A stretch of DNA of 64,000 nucleotides from Carya illinoinensis (lineage: Eukaryota > Streptophyta > Magnoliopsida > Fagales > Juglandaceae), in contig NC_056760.1 of assembly GCF_018687715.1 (NCBI RefSeq), positions 26,883,501 through 26,947,500 of the forward strand, given 5' to 3'. A program made the translations under genes and the position numbers. Under the pieces are notes generated by a model. It ran no database searches, was not told the DNA's origin, and saw nothing but the letters and a program-made list of their open reading frames with translations. This document shows, one piece after another, positions 11,758 through 23,100 of the stretch. Every line of letters begins with the position of its first letter. Within the stretch, counting starts at the first letter, position 1.

Positions 11758-14124
11758 TAATTTGTAACGCCTCAATCTCACAGGGATTGAAGAATTACTA
11801 CATGTCACTTATAAACTTGTCTCCTAACACATCTAAAACTTTCAAAGACTTCAAAAACAACAAAAAATATCATGTTTTTCAAATCAATGCATAATGATAT
11901 CCATATAATCATTTCTACAAATAACATAAATCAAAGGGTCCACAATTTTCCATTGGTCCTAACAAAACAAATTGAAAAGTCCTTAAGTCTTACTAAACCC
12001 AAAAAAAAAATAAAAATAAAAAAATAACATGTCTAAGGGACAGCAGAAAGTCCTTCTATTAATAGTACCCTAAGGTATCCAAACACCCTATCCTCAACTT
12101 AGCCTTGCTCACAATTTCTATTCATGATCCTCAATTGAACCATCTACATCATCTGAAAAGTATTTGTAGATAAGGGGGTAACTTATTAACAACTCAGTAA
12201 ATAAAGCCCATATACTAGTGTGTACAACATGAGCCTTTTCATAAAGTTTCATATGGAGGAAATATAAACATTTTATTTTTATATGCAAATCTTAAAACAT
12301 AATATCATGAAAGAAGAATGGAGCGACATTTCAATCTTTTCATATTCAGAATAAAACAACTGTTCATATTGAAAAACACCTTGGCATAACATAATTGAAC
12401 ATTCTCATCTTGTTATATGATATCGTATCGTATCGTATCATATACCATGTTTAACACCCATGGTAGGGTTGTGCTATCCCCAGGGGCCAAAGTAGGCAAT
12501 ATCATATCGTAAAGTTTTCCCTTTTTCAATTTTGGAGCCTCGAGTATACACACAGGAAAGAACACATAAAAGACCACTTTGCTTCCAAAGTGGTTGCACT
12601 CATATCGTATCATATCATATTGGTATCAACCATATCATATGAACTAGTATCATCATATTAGAACTATATTCAGAATCAAAATAAAAACAGATAAGTATGG
12701 TAAAGGTTGTTTTTTCCATATTCATATCAAATCAAATTACATGCGAAACACATTCATATAATTTTCAAATGATAAATAATAGATCCAAAACATTTCATAT
12801 CACATGAACAAAAATCTCAAATATCATATTTGCTCTTTTTCACATTTCAAAACATGTCAAATATTGCTCATGTCTACACTTTTCATGTCAAAAAGCATTT
12901 TCTCTATCATATATTTTCTCTATCATATAGATTTCATGATTAAATGCAAAATACATAACTAAGGTTGTTTTTACATTTTCTTTTCAAAACAACATGTACA
13001 TTTTTACAATCAACCTTAGTTCATTTCTTTTTTATGGAATCTACTATAGTAACCCTACTACCTGATTCCTGCATCGTAATATTTAAGTTTTGATTTTGAA
13101 CTCTAATAATCTCGTCACCTATTCATAAAATAATATACACTAAGTGTTGATTACTAACAAAACAACTTCGATCTAAATAATTAAAACCCATAATTCCAAA
13201 CCATATTTCATCAATTTATGCAACTCAAACAGCTACAATATAACTTGTACATCCCACATTTCAACCCCAAATATCATAATTGATATTAACCTATACATCC
13301 ACCTTGACCAACGTCAAACTCAAATAATTAATATATCAACCCCACTACAACAGCTCATAACTCCAAGCAACCACCAACGACTCAACTAAAAAGCAATACA
13401 TAACAAAACTTTTCTCTGTTCATAATCCCACCAAAAATATTCAAAACCTCATAATCTTAAACGGCTCCCAACAGGGTTCATTACTATTTATTTCCAATGC
13501 AACAAAAAAAATCCAACAATAAACTCTAACACTAGAGAGTCTTTGAAACTTAGGAAAAAAATCACGCAATGGAAACATCTAAATAGATTAGTAAAAGAGA
13601 GAATGATGCTTATCTTGGGTTCAAACTGACAACTTAGAATTGAAATCCTACCTAAAACACAGCACCAATTTCACAAGAAATTTGTAAGTGGTGAGAAAGA
13701 GGGGGGTCGGCTGTGAGGCTAGAAGGAAAAAAAAAAAGATGGAGAGGGAGATGATGCTTACTCTAGCTCTCTTCGTCAACTAAATTAGAAAATCTCCCAA
13801 ACCACAACACCAAAGCCCAATAGAAAGATCGAAGGGCATGAGGGAGGGAGAGATAGTGAGTGTGCAAGAGTCCTGAGAGTGAGGAGAGAAAAATCTTTTG
13901 CAAAACTGAAAAGATAAAAACTGTAGGTGTTTGAGGGAGGAAAAATAGGTCCTGGTGGAGAAGTTTTTGGAAAGTAAAAACCGTAAAGAAGGAGGGAGAT
14001 AACCGAGTAGAAAGAAAAATCAAGAAAAAAATGAAGGTGAAGAATACTTACCAGTAACGACGTCGTGTGAGGGTCTTCAAAAAAAAAAAAAAAAAAAAAA
14101 AACAAAGGTGAGTCTAGGCCTGTA

Positions 14125-16377
14125 TGATTGAAGCCCTGCTCGCGTTTAGGTGTTTACGGTCGTATTGGATGGATGAATCAATAATTACCTTGGGGGCAAC
14201 ACCAAGATCCGAATTGGTTGGTGTATGAAAATCAAGATTAAATTTGGCTAGCATTCAATTCTCAGTAACAAGTGTTTAAACTTTTATTAAAAAATAGTAT
14301 AATAAAAATACAATGCAAAACCAAAATAAATAGAGCTAGGGTTCGGCTAGCCCTCCTCCAATCTATATCTCAATCCAAAATATAAGAGAAAAATCCTTAA
14401 AATTAATGAAATAAATCTATTAATTAAAAAATTGGTAAAATCCTTAATTTTTAGAAGTAACACTTGGTCACTTCCTCCAATCCGCCTTATCCCTAAAATC
14501 AAGGGCCTCATCCCTTACAATCAAGGGATTTGACTCATCCTCTAAAATCAGGAAATTTGCCAACAAGCCTCATCTCTAAAATCAAGGGATTTGCCAACCA
14601 CTCGATCAGCCTTTAGGTGGCAAGTGGTTGGTCCTTACATCTCCATCAGTCCTCTCCCCTTGAAGACTGACCTTATTCTCAATGTCAAGATCTGAAAATT
14701 TCTCCTTGCAATTGAAACAAAACCCATTTTCTCTTCATTGTTGCATCACTTCCCATGATAGTCTCTTCATGCCCACGGGTAGTGGTTTAACTCCATTTGA
14801 TGCACCTCTGCTAGGACCTCCTAGTGAAAAGTCTTTACTAAAAGTTTTATTTGTATCAAACTTGGAAATCATTGAGGGTAGTTTCCTTACCTCAAAGCAG
14901 CTATTCTTCCTCAAATCTTGAAGTTGATCCTCCTTAATCCGTTCAACCTCTAAGCATGCATCAAGGTTTTTGGCTTCTTAAGCTTTACCCCCACCACCAA
15001 TTCACTCTTCAAGCCTCCTACAAAAGTTTCAATGAGGGCTTTTTCCGACCACCCATGTACCCTTGTAGACAAGTATTTGAACTCCTTTTGATAATCCCTT
15101 AAAGATCTAGTTTGCTTGATTTTTAAGAGAGTCTCATGGTAGTCCATATATTCGGTTGGTCCAAACCTCCCCAAGAGCTCATTGTCAAATTTCCGCCATT
15201 TCAATTCCCTCCTTTGAGCTTTATATGTCTTCTTCAACCATTGCCACCATTGGTTAGCTTCCCCCTTAAGGAAGCAGATAGCATAGGATACCTTAGCATG
15301 ACCCTTCATGTGATTATGTTCAAAGTATTGCTCGGCCCTACTTACCCATATCCTTGGGTTACCACCATTGAACTTGAGAAAGTCCATCTTCGGTTTGATG
15401 GCTTCCCCCCTTGGCCTTCCATTACAAACATCTCTTCTCTCAGATTGGTTTTCTTCTTCCATTTTAATTTTCTCGGCTGATTCCTCATCAAAGCTTGAGG
15501 AATCTTTATTAGATGAATCAAAATCCTCCATCCTCTCATGGTGTTGGCTTCTTCTAGACCTAACGAAACCCTCAGGACTATGGTATCTCTCTGCCCTTCT
15601 TCTATGGCACCTTCTACTTCCATTCTCGGGTACCTTCCTTTGGTTTACCAATTGCTGGAGCACCTCCTCTATCCTTCCAAGCCATTCGTTGGTGGCGGTT
15701 TGTATTGCCTCCAAAGTGGCTTCAAGGTTCTCAATCCGCTCCCTTTGCATCGGTTGTTGACTGGCCATGATCTTCCTCATTGGCTTCCTCTCCAATGAGG
15801 AAGATCATGGCCGGCCAATGAAAGCCAATGATTGAAGCCTTGATCGTGCTTCGGTGTTTACAGTCGTGTTGGATGGATGAATCAAGAGTTATCTCAAGGC
15901 AACACTAAGATCCAAATTGGTTGGAGTATGAAAATCAAGACTAACTTGGGCTAGCACTCAACTCTCGGCAACAATGTTTAAACTTTTATTGAAAAATAGC
16001 GTATTGAATATACAATGCAAAACTGAAATAAATAGAGTTAGGGTTCGGTTAGCACTCCCCTAATCTAGATCTTAATCCAAAATAATTCAAACTCCTAAAT
16101 CTAAGGGAAACAATCCCTAAAATTAATTAAATAAATCTACTAATTAACAAATTGAAAAAATTTCTAATTTTTAGAAGTAACAACTCGGTCACTTCCTCCA
16201 ATCTGCCTCATCCCTAAAATCAATGCATTTCCTTCATCCCCTACAATCAAGGGATTTGACTTATCTTCTAAAATGAAGAAATTTGCCAACAAGCCTTATC
16301 TCTAAAATCAAGGGATTTGTCAATAACTCGATCAAGCTCTAGGTGGCAAGTGGTTGGTCCTTCTTGCATCTCTATTA
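14125..16377 (-). mobile_element. Internally deleted gypsy element
   Basis: A minus-strand Ty3/gypsy element with 5' LTR 15829-16377 and 3' LTR 14125-14648, both bounded by TGAT/ATCA-like ends. The flanks CTGTA (14120-14124) and ATGTA (16378-16382) give a 4-5 bp target duplication. Internally it has gag (14950-15795), a decayed gag end with 'CFNCKE' (start of a zinc knuckle), then a direct jump to the pol terminus and polypurine tract near 14702. Protease, RT, RNase H and integrase are gone. It needs trans-acting proteins and is probably immobile. Confidence 0.8.
14950..15795 (-). CDS. Gypsy gag ORF, 281 aa, open
   Basis: An uninterrupted gag frame of a Ty3/gypsy element. After a short N-terminal coiled-coil-like stretch (IENLEATLEAIQTATNEWLG, about residues 20-40) comes an Arg/Ser-rich segment. 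Next is the hallmark 'FNGGNPRIWVSRAEQYFE' (about 140-160) and then the Retrotrans_gag-type core with 'CFLKGEANQWWQWL' and 'LLKIKQTRSLRDYQKEFKYL'. The family protein forms the cytoplasmic virus-like particle. The frame ends early at 'KTLMHA', before the zinc knuckle, which survives only in other frames at about 14700. I chose the first ATG (15795); a later one at 'MASQ' is also possible. It is open but lacks its nucleic-acid-binding end, so function is unlikely. Confidence 0.75.
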   Translation of the reverse strand: MERKPMRKIMASQQPMQRERIENLEATLEAIQTATNEWLGRIEEVLQQLVNQRKVPENGSRRCHRRRAERYHSPEGFVRSRRSQHHERMEDFDSSNKDSSSFDEESAEKIKMEEENQSERRDVCNGRPRGEAIKPKMDFLKFNGGNPRIWVSRAEQYFEHNHMKGHAKVSYAICFLKGEANQWWQWLKKTYKAQRRELKWRKFDNELLGRFGPTEYMDYHETLLKIKQTRSLRDYQKEFKYLSTRVHGWSEKALIETFVGGLKSELVVGVKLKKPKTLMHA

Positions 16378-16402
16378 ATGTACCAAGGGCCTGGGCCTTA
16401 CA

Positions 16403-16525
16403 TGATTTGTGATCATATTAAAGTCATTCAAGTGTTGGACCACAAACATACCTTCCAAAATCTTCAGATTAAACAACTTCTTCATTAGATGCATCTTGTT
16501 ATTTGTCGATACTTTTCATACATAC
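16403..16525 (-). pseudogene. Upstream part of the split copia gag
   Basis: Read on the minus strand it encodes 'NNKMHLMKKLFNLKILEGM' and 'VVQHLNDFNMIT', the usual copia gag stretch just before 'FSSVEIEFDDE'. That next stretch lies at the far side of the insertion, at 11750. The TGATT repeat at 16403-16407 pairs with TAATT at 11758-11762 (TGATT in copy 1). This shows that one gag was split by one insertion. A frameshift lies just upstream of 'NNKMH'. The rest of the 5' end of the copia element is missing. Confidence 0.75.
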
Positions 16526-17625
16526 CTGACAAAGTCGCCATGAGATCCACCCTTGGTGGTAAACTTGTCAACCGACTTCGAAGTGGTCAAGACATCATTA
16601 CGAGCCAACTTTGCCAACTTCTTCGTCGAGGCTAGCTCGGTCTGTAGGGTTTTCCACTGCTAGCGAAGGTGTTCAATCTACTCTTGGCCCTTTGTAAGTG
16701 TGAGTTGTGCTACTGCCAGATCCACCTGCAACTGCTCTTTCTCCTTCCTTTCCCCACGCGCACATTAGAGGGCTAGTTGTGCCAAAGAGTGAAGAGCCTA
16801 GTTCTCCACTTCAAGTATCTCTTGGTCGCTCACTATGAAGGCAATCGATTGGGCTTCTCCCTATCGCCAACAAGAATGAACACCAAAAGGGTCAAAAAGG
16901 AAAAAGGAGGAAAAAAAAGAGAGGAGAGAAATAGATCAAGGAGAGAAAAGGAACCTTTGAGAAGAAGTCCATCAAGGACTTAGTCACCTGCTCCAAGGAC
17001 TCTACCCGGGCTCCACTGACTTTAGAGCGAGCAGATAAGAGGTTTGTCTCTGTCAGGCAATCCGCAGGGCCTCGCCATGTGGCCAACCCCGAACTCTTAA
17101 CTTCGCCCACGGCCTCCTTAACAGGGCTAGTGGCCAAAGAAGGAGAAGGGCTCCCAGTGGTGGATGGTTGTTCCTCTCTAAAAGTCAAGCTTTCCCCTCC
17201 CTCACTGGAATCGCACAAACCTCCTTCCTCAGTTCTCGTCTCCATGACCACCTCTATCTTGGTAGCTGGTGAGTATGCGATAGGCGATGGAGAGGCTGGA
17301 GTGACTAGCGACACGGCTACATAGTTAGAGACTATGGCCAAATTCAGCTTGCCCCCCCCCCCCTCTCAAGAGCCCTCTCAATTGGCTTCTTGGCAAAGGA
17401 TACTTGTGATATCCGCTCCTTTCTTCTTCTTTACGCATGAGCCTTGATCTACGTGTCAGACTTCGGTCAACATGCCGAGCCTCGTTCTACGTGCCGAGTT
17501 TCGATCTACATGCTGAGCCTGATCCCACGTGTTGTATCTCGATGGCGTGTTCTGAAAGTTATTATGCGGATTTCAAAGTAAGATAGATATTTTAATGCTT
17601 ACGAATATTTTAATATTATGAAAAT

Positions 17626-17710
17626 ATCTATAGAAAATATCTATGGAAGATATCTATAGAAAATATCTATGGAAGATATTTTTAGAAAATATCTATAGAA
17701 GATATTTTCA
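17626..17710. repeat. Short-period tandem repeats of 'gaaaatatctatagaa'
   Basis: Four to five imperfect copies of 'atatctatagaaaatatctatggaa' units (about 22 bp) lie near the 5' end of the solo LTR. Confidence 0.75.
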
Positions 17711-17928
17711 GTATTATTAGATAAGCTTGTTTTAATGTAGCACAATTATAATATTTTAATGAGCTCTGAAAATATTATAATTGTGGATAATATCTTATAT
17801 TAGATATTTTAGTTGTTTTAAAATATTAAGAGGTTTAACTTTACGTTGAAAACTCTTATTTAAATTAAATGGTTTTATCCTCTTTGAGTGATTAATGATA
17901 CATTATCAATTTAGATAATGATGAAGAA

Positions 17929-18092
17929 ATATTATTTTATAAACTTTAGTTTATAAAATAATATTCTATCTTAATTCCTCTCAGTGTTTTGTTTAAGTAT
18001 TTTATGCACTTTGATTAATTAATAATACTTTATCATTTTATATAATGATGAAGAAAATATTATTTTATAAACCTTAGTTTATAAAATAATAT
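17929..18092. repeat. Two perfect 16-bp-arm palindromes in a ~125-bp tandem repeat
   Basis: At 17929-17964 and 18057-18092 an arm ATATTATTTTATAAAC is followed by a 4-base loop (TTTA or CTTA) and its exact reverse complement. They sit in two diverged tandem units that both contain 'gataatgatgaagaaa'-like and 'ttaattcctcttagtg'-like sequence, 130-290 bp upstream of the LTR TATA-like box. A regulatory or structural role is inference. Confidence 0.85.
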
Positions 18093-19683
18093 TCTTTCTT
18101 AATTTCTCTTAGTGTTTTATTAAAGTGTTTTATTTTAAATAAAACACTTACGCGTTTTCAAATCAGTGTTTTATTTCATCGTTAGATCCTTTTGAGGATC
18201 CCGAAGCGTAGGATTGAAGATAAATACCCAGGCCCCTACCCTTTCCCTTCAGTCTTTTCTCTTTTTCTTTTCTTTCTTTTTCTCTCTTCTCTCTCCCTCG
18301 TGCACGTCCAGCCGTGCTTCATCACTGTGCATGGACTTCCATGTCCGTTTGGTTGAAGCTCCAGCCGGCGCCACCTCCGGCCGCCGTGCCTCACCTCCCA
18401 CACCGGCGTGATCCTCCCTCACCGGCGACCTCCACTGCACCGGTGGTGTGCTTTACCGGCCACCGAGTCTCTCTCTATCTCCCTTCAAAGAAATGGGTCT
18501 TCAACCATTTTTCACCTCTTTGGACCACCATACACGGTTGAAACGGCCACCAAGCACCACCAATGGAACCACCATGTCAAGGGCTTCCTCCCCATGTCCT
18601 TCTTTCTCCCTAACTCTCACTCTTTCTCCGATGGGTCTTCACACACACACGTTCGGTTGCACCACCGTGCACCATTGTACATGGCCACCCATGGTGTTTC
18701 ACCACCACCACCTTGTTCCTCTCATCACCACGAACTTCCCCAAGAAATTCCATGGCCAACGGAGCTATGTAGAGCTCTCACTCTCCCTCACTCTCCAAGG
18801 TCGAAAATGACTTCAAACGGCCGATCCGCCGCCGTGAGCCACCGTATGGCCACCACCTCGCCACCACAGCTCTACCCCATGTTCCTCTACCTTTCCCTAG
18901 CTTGCCATGAAGTTCTATGGTCTTCCACCACCTCAAGCAAACACCCACCATTCGGATTCACTGTTCACAGCATGATGCCGCCGTGCTCCGCCACCTTTGA
19001 CCACCATGATGCCATCATGAGCCTTTCCAAGGCCACGACTAGCTATCCTCAAGCCTGAATCGCCACTTTACGTGGTGGACAGCCACCGTACGCGGTGTTA
19101 CCGCCACGTACGCTCCTCCGACGCTTAATCGTGACGCGCAGGGAGCGACGCACGGGTTAGCCCGTCGATGGTATAACCTTCTATCTCTAGTTATTTATGT
19201 TTAAAGTAGTTGATTGGTTAGATTGTAGACTGCGTAATTAGTAATTGTGGAGTTCGCTGCGTAGTTGTGAAGCGAAATGTAGTTGTGAAGTGTTGGGCTT
19301 GAATTGTAGTATTAAGGATTGTACTATGAAGTGTGGACATGAGATGGATGCCGTAGTTGTGATATGGCATGATGTGTGAAGAGAGTACGCGTGGAGCGTA
19401 TTCTGTGTAGTGCAGTGACGCGTCGTGTGACGTGCATTGTAGTAATGTGTGGCGTAGAAGGAAGGGAGTGCACGTGGAGTGTACTCCGTGTGGTATGGCG
19501 ATGCACCGTGTGATGTGCATCGTGCTGATGAGTGTTGTAACGAAAGGAGTAGTGATGTTGTCATAGTGTGGATGGAAGAGAGTTCACGTGAGTGTACTCT
19601 ATACGAGGTCATGATACACTGGATGGCGTGTCACGAAGGGTTGGATGACGTAGCAGAGAAGTGTGGAGTGTATGGTCTAGTGT

Positions 19684-20137
19684 CGGGAACTGTGTAACAG
19701 TATCCCGAAACAATGGTGACATAGCCTGTAGTCCGGGGTGACGAGATTTACCTTGTGGTTGACTATGGCTAAAGGTATATGGAAGTGGTGAAAAGGTATC
19801 AGAGAGTGCAACAGAAGCACAATGGGCCCCGTATTGTAACTCGAGATTCTGTCTTGAGTTGCATAATGTGACAGAGGCACATTTGTGGATGCAGTCCTCT
19901 TGTCAAGTGGCGGGAACTGTGTAACAGTGTCCCGAAGCAATAGTGATGTGTCCTGTAGTCCAAGGTAACGGGTATTGCCTTGAGACTGACTTGTGACTAA
20001 GAGTATAAGGAAGTGATGGAGAAGTATCAGAGCGTGCAGCGAAAGCATGATGGGTATCGTGATGTGACTCGGGATTTATCTCGAATTACGTGACGTGACA
20101 GAGGTGCATTTATGGATGCAATCCTCTCCCATTAAGT
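19684..20137. repeat. 227-bp tandem duplication in the LTR leader
   Basis: Two diverged head-to-tail units start 'cgggaactgtgtaacag' at 19684 and 19911. Both contain 'tcccgaa.caatagtga', 'gtatcagag.gtgca' and 'gtgacagaggtgcat' words. Upstream at about 19380-19600, shorter 'gagtgcacgtggagtgtact' repeats form a second degenerate array. Confidence 0.85.
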
Positions 20138-23100
20138 GTTGGGATGAACTTATAAAGAGCTGGGAAGTAGGAAAAGTCCTATCGATCGGGTCTTAACAAG
20201 TTGGTATTGGAGTTTGGAGCTTGTTTATACAAGCAGGCGTTTATTGGAATTATAAGTTGCTCTTAGGTGATAAAAGGGGATGAGATACATGTGTATCAGA
20301 CAGATTTATCATATGTAATGAGTAATCTGTCCTGATCATGGTTACATGGTATTTTAGCCAGAGAATTGGCTGACTTCATGTAGCCTGAATGGATGGAAAT
20401 AAGGATGTAGCATGGGCTAGGATACGTGAAAGTAGTGAAGAGTATATAGTTTAAGGTTGGGACGCATGGCTCTGTATGTCAGAATCATGCGTTGGATTGT
20501 GTAAATAGAAGAACGAGACAGAGATCTTAGTGTCTTAACCTAAGGTGAATCACAGAGGTTCACTTTAAGGAATAAGACCCCGAAAGTTTTAGCATAGTAA
20601 ATAGTACGTAAGAGCCCAGGGATGGATAGAGAATGTTTCAAGCAAAGCATAGTTCTATTTTCTAGAATAGTTACTTATGCATTAGATAGATGATGACATA
20701 AAGTTATGTGTATGCATGTAGGTTGCCATCTGACACGCACACGAATGGACTGCATGAATTAAGTATGGCATGAAGTCCAGGTAAGTGTTACGTTCATACT
20801 CTTCTAGAGTTTTATCTATAAAAATGGAAAAGAAAACGAAAGCTTTTCTGTAAAAAGGAAAATAAAACGTAAGTTTTCAAGTATAAGTACGTAGCGACCT
20901 TCCTTGGCAGCCCCTTTTTCTGCACCCAAAGTATGTACGTGTATGCATGTGAATGGATGCTATAAGTAGTACGTATTGTATGTATATTTATGAAAGGAAA
21001 CGAAATGAAGCTTTAAAAGACGTTATAACTGTTAAGGACTGTAGGGATTGATAAAGAGAGAAAACTATCTTTTCTAAAATAAAATAACTCTTTTTAAAAC
21101 AACTTTAATGGAAAAGAAAGAAAATCAGTTTCCTCTTAAAGAAACTTCTCTTAAAGCAACTTTTAGGAAAAATAAAGAAAATTATGCTTTAAACGATACG
21201 AATAAAAAGGAAAGGACTGTAAAGAAATGAACGGATTGAATGTATGATGTATGAAAATACGTAATGGCCACATGGACTGGACTGGAAATGATATCAAAGA
21301 AATGGGCAGATTGCAATGCCGGGTAAGTAGAACTGGTAGTGCACCCAGTGCTGCACCCTGACTGAATGGATTCCCAACCCGCGGCCACGGGCGGAATCAG
21401 GTCCAAAAGACCGCTAACCCCAGCGCACGGGGCGTAACAGTGTGCAACGGCTACATGAAAGTGATAAGAATGAACGAATGCATGTTAAGAATGGATGCAT
21501 GTATGTATGTATGTATGAACGGACCGAATGCATGAATGTACGTAAGTAAGAAAAGATGATTTAATGAACGTATGTATGCATGAATGTATGTAGAGATATA
21601 AATGCATGAAAAGATTCTTTAAGTAACGAAGGCAGCGATGCGTGGGGAACTGTTTTAAAGAAGAAATCATGTTTTAAATAAAAACCCCACCTCGAAAAGT
21701 TTTCAAACGAAAAGAAAGATGTATGCATGTTACGTAAGATATGTATGTATGGAATGATAACTGCATGACTGAAAAAAAAAAAAAAACTATGTTATTATAT
21801 TTTGACTGTATGGAGTAATGCTTACGAGTCATCGACTCATTTTAGTTTTTATGTGTGCCCTCCCAGGCATAAGATGAGCATGACAGGTCAGAACAGGCAC
21901 AGCCCAAGGGGAAGAGCACGAAGGCCTAGGCAAGATGTTTCACATTAAAAGCTTTAATTATGTAATGTAATGTTTTCCGCTGAAAGTTTTAATCAAGAAA
22001 AAAATGAGATTTTATTTATAACATGGAGTCTTTTGTATCCTGGTATGTATGGAAAAGAGATTGAAAAGGAATCGTAATTCCCGTCGGTTTTTATCAAAAT
22101 CGATATGAAAAAGGACCCACCACAAGGACGGGCGTTACAATACTATATGCTTGATGGTTGCAGAAGCAACCGTAGGACCCTTTCCAGAAGTTTAAGCATG
22201 AAGAGGCTAAGCTAAAGGCGCCCTCTCCTTGTTTGGGTTGGGCCCTTCGGCAAGGTCTTCGGAAGAGCCCTCGAAGACTTGGCCCCCGGTTGCAGATTGA
22301 GCAGTGGAGGCAGAAGAGGGGATCATCTCCATGTTCACCTCAAGAGGAGGCTCTACTAAGCTTAATTGTTAAGGGGCCTACTCTAGGAGGGCCCTATAAA
22401 AGTGCAACGAAAGCAAGTTAGCCCAACGAGATGGCTTGTACAGGCCTAAGGATGCAATGGGCACTGCTAGAGCTAAGCTCATCAGTGCCTTTGTGACTAA
22501 GGAAACCATAGACAACGGAGCAACTGCGCATTAGGAACAACGGGGTTTCATCCCTTTGGCTTCTATGGAGGATTCAAAGGATGGACTGAAGCAACATGTG
22601 GCGGGTTAGGTACCACAGGTGGTGGCTAGCGAATCTTAACTACCTTCGACAACTGCCCCAGAGCATACTAAGGAGGGGGCTCGAGGCTACTGTCAACCTT
22701 GGCATTATCCTTGTGGGGTTTCTTTCCCTTGTCTATAGGGGGAGAGCTAGGAGAACGCTTCCTTGCTAGGACAGTTGGCAACCGAATAGGGATGCCACGA
22801 TCACCAAAGGCAGTGTGGCTTAGGGGAAACAAATGCGCCATTATATTCTCCTTCCTGAGGAGGGCATCCAAGAGGACAGCCTCAGAGTGGTTCTGTGCCC
22901 ACTCCTTAACAATGGAAATGCGGCTCAACTTGTCGGGAGAAGCCGTTGGTCGCATTGCTTTGTCATCGGGAACAACCCTCCATAATGCCCTAGTTGGGAA
23001 CTTTCTGCAGTTTATCTGCCCAACGGAAAATTTCCATCCTCAACCCAAGATGAAGAAAAACTTATCTGTCCAATTCTTAACCTTGTGATAGCGTGGTTCT

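Larger units (their letters stand above)
6391..14700. repeat. Tandem segmental duplication, copy 2
   Basis: This is the second copy of the 326-6200 block, in the same orientation. It is longer because a 2685-bp solo LTR (8006-10690) was inserted afterwards. Shared internal junctions, including the gypsy LTR inserted after 'ggcctgta' in both copies, show that those nested insertions predate the duplication. Small indels and scattered substitutions separate the copies. The 165 bp between copies (about 6226-6390) is unassigned. Confidence 0.85.
11763..16402. mobile_element. Solo LTR in copia gag, split by a gypsy element
   Basis: The outer ends are TGTAACGCC (11763) and GGGCCTTACA (16402), forming a TGTAA/TTACA inverted pair. 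They are flanked by TAATT (11758-11762) and TGATT (16403-16407). Copy 1 has TGATT on the left, so the 5-bp target duplication is convincing. Without the nested gypsy element (14125-16377 plus its 5-bp duplication) the LTR is about 2.38 kb. No internal retrotransposon genes are present, so I call it a solo LTR. Its transcriptional orientation is not clear to me. Confidence 0.75.
17405..22139. mobile_element. 4.7-kb solo LTR with perfect ATACT target duplication
   Basis: Runs TGTGATATCC...GGGCGTTACA, flanked on both sides by ATACT (17400-17404, 22140-22144), and interrupts the minus-strand gag-like pseudogene. Read on the plus strand it has an AT-rich upstream part with palindromes, a TATA-like 'ataaata' near 18222, and a polypyrimidine tract at 18250-18300. 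A GC-rich His/Pro-coding-like leader (18300-19060) and tandem repeats (19380-20137) follow. The layout (polypyrimidine tract, GC-rich leader, TTACA/TCACA end) resembles the Tekay-like LTR at 31098. I infer a chromovirus solo LTR. The 216-codon frame at 18408-19058 is biased by 'ccaccatgg'-type repeats and is probably not a gene. Confidence 0.75.

Noticed and set aside
18408..19058. 216-codon open frame on the plus strand
   Set aside because: It lies in the GC-rich leader of a solo LTR, is dominated by His/Pro/Ser from 'ccacc' and 'ccatgg' words, and overlapping frames are also open. Better explained by composition.
19218..19612. Overlapping His/Thr-rich minus-strand frames
   Set aside because: By-products of degenerate repeats in the LTR leader. 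Three frames are open at once.
20190..20225. 'aacaagttggtattggagtttgg' as a primer binding site splitting the 17405-22139 LTR
   Set aside because: It resembles TGGTATCAGAGC weakly, but no gag or pol follows and the ATACT duplication places the LTR end at 22139.
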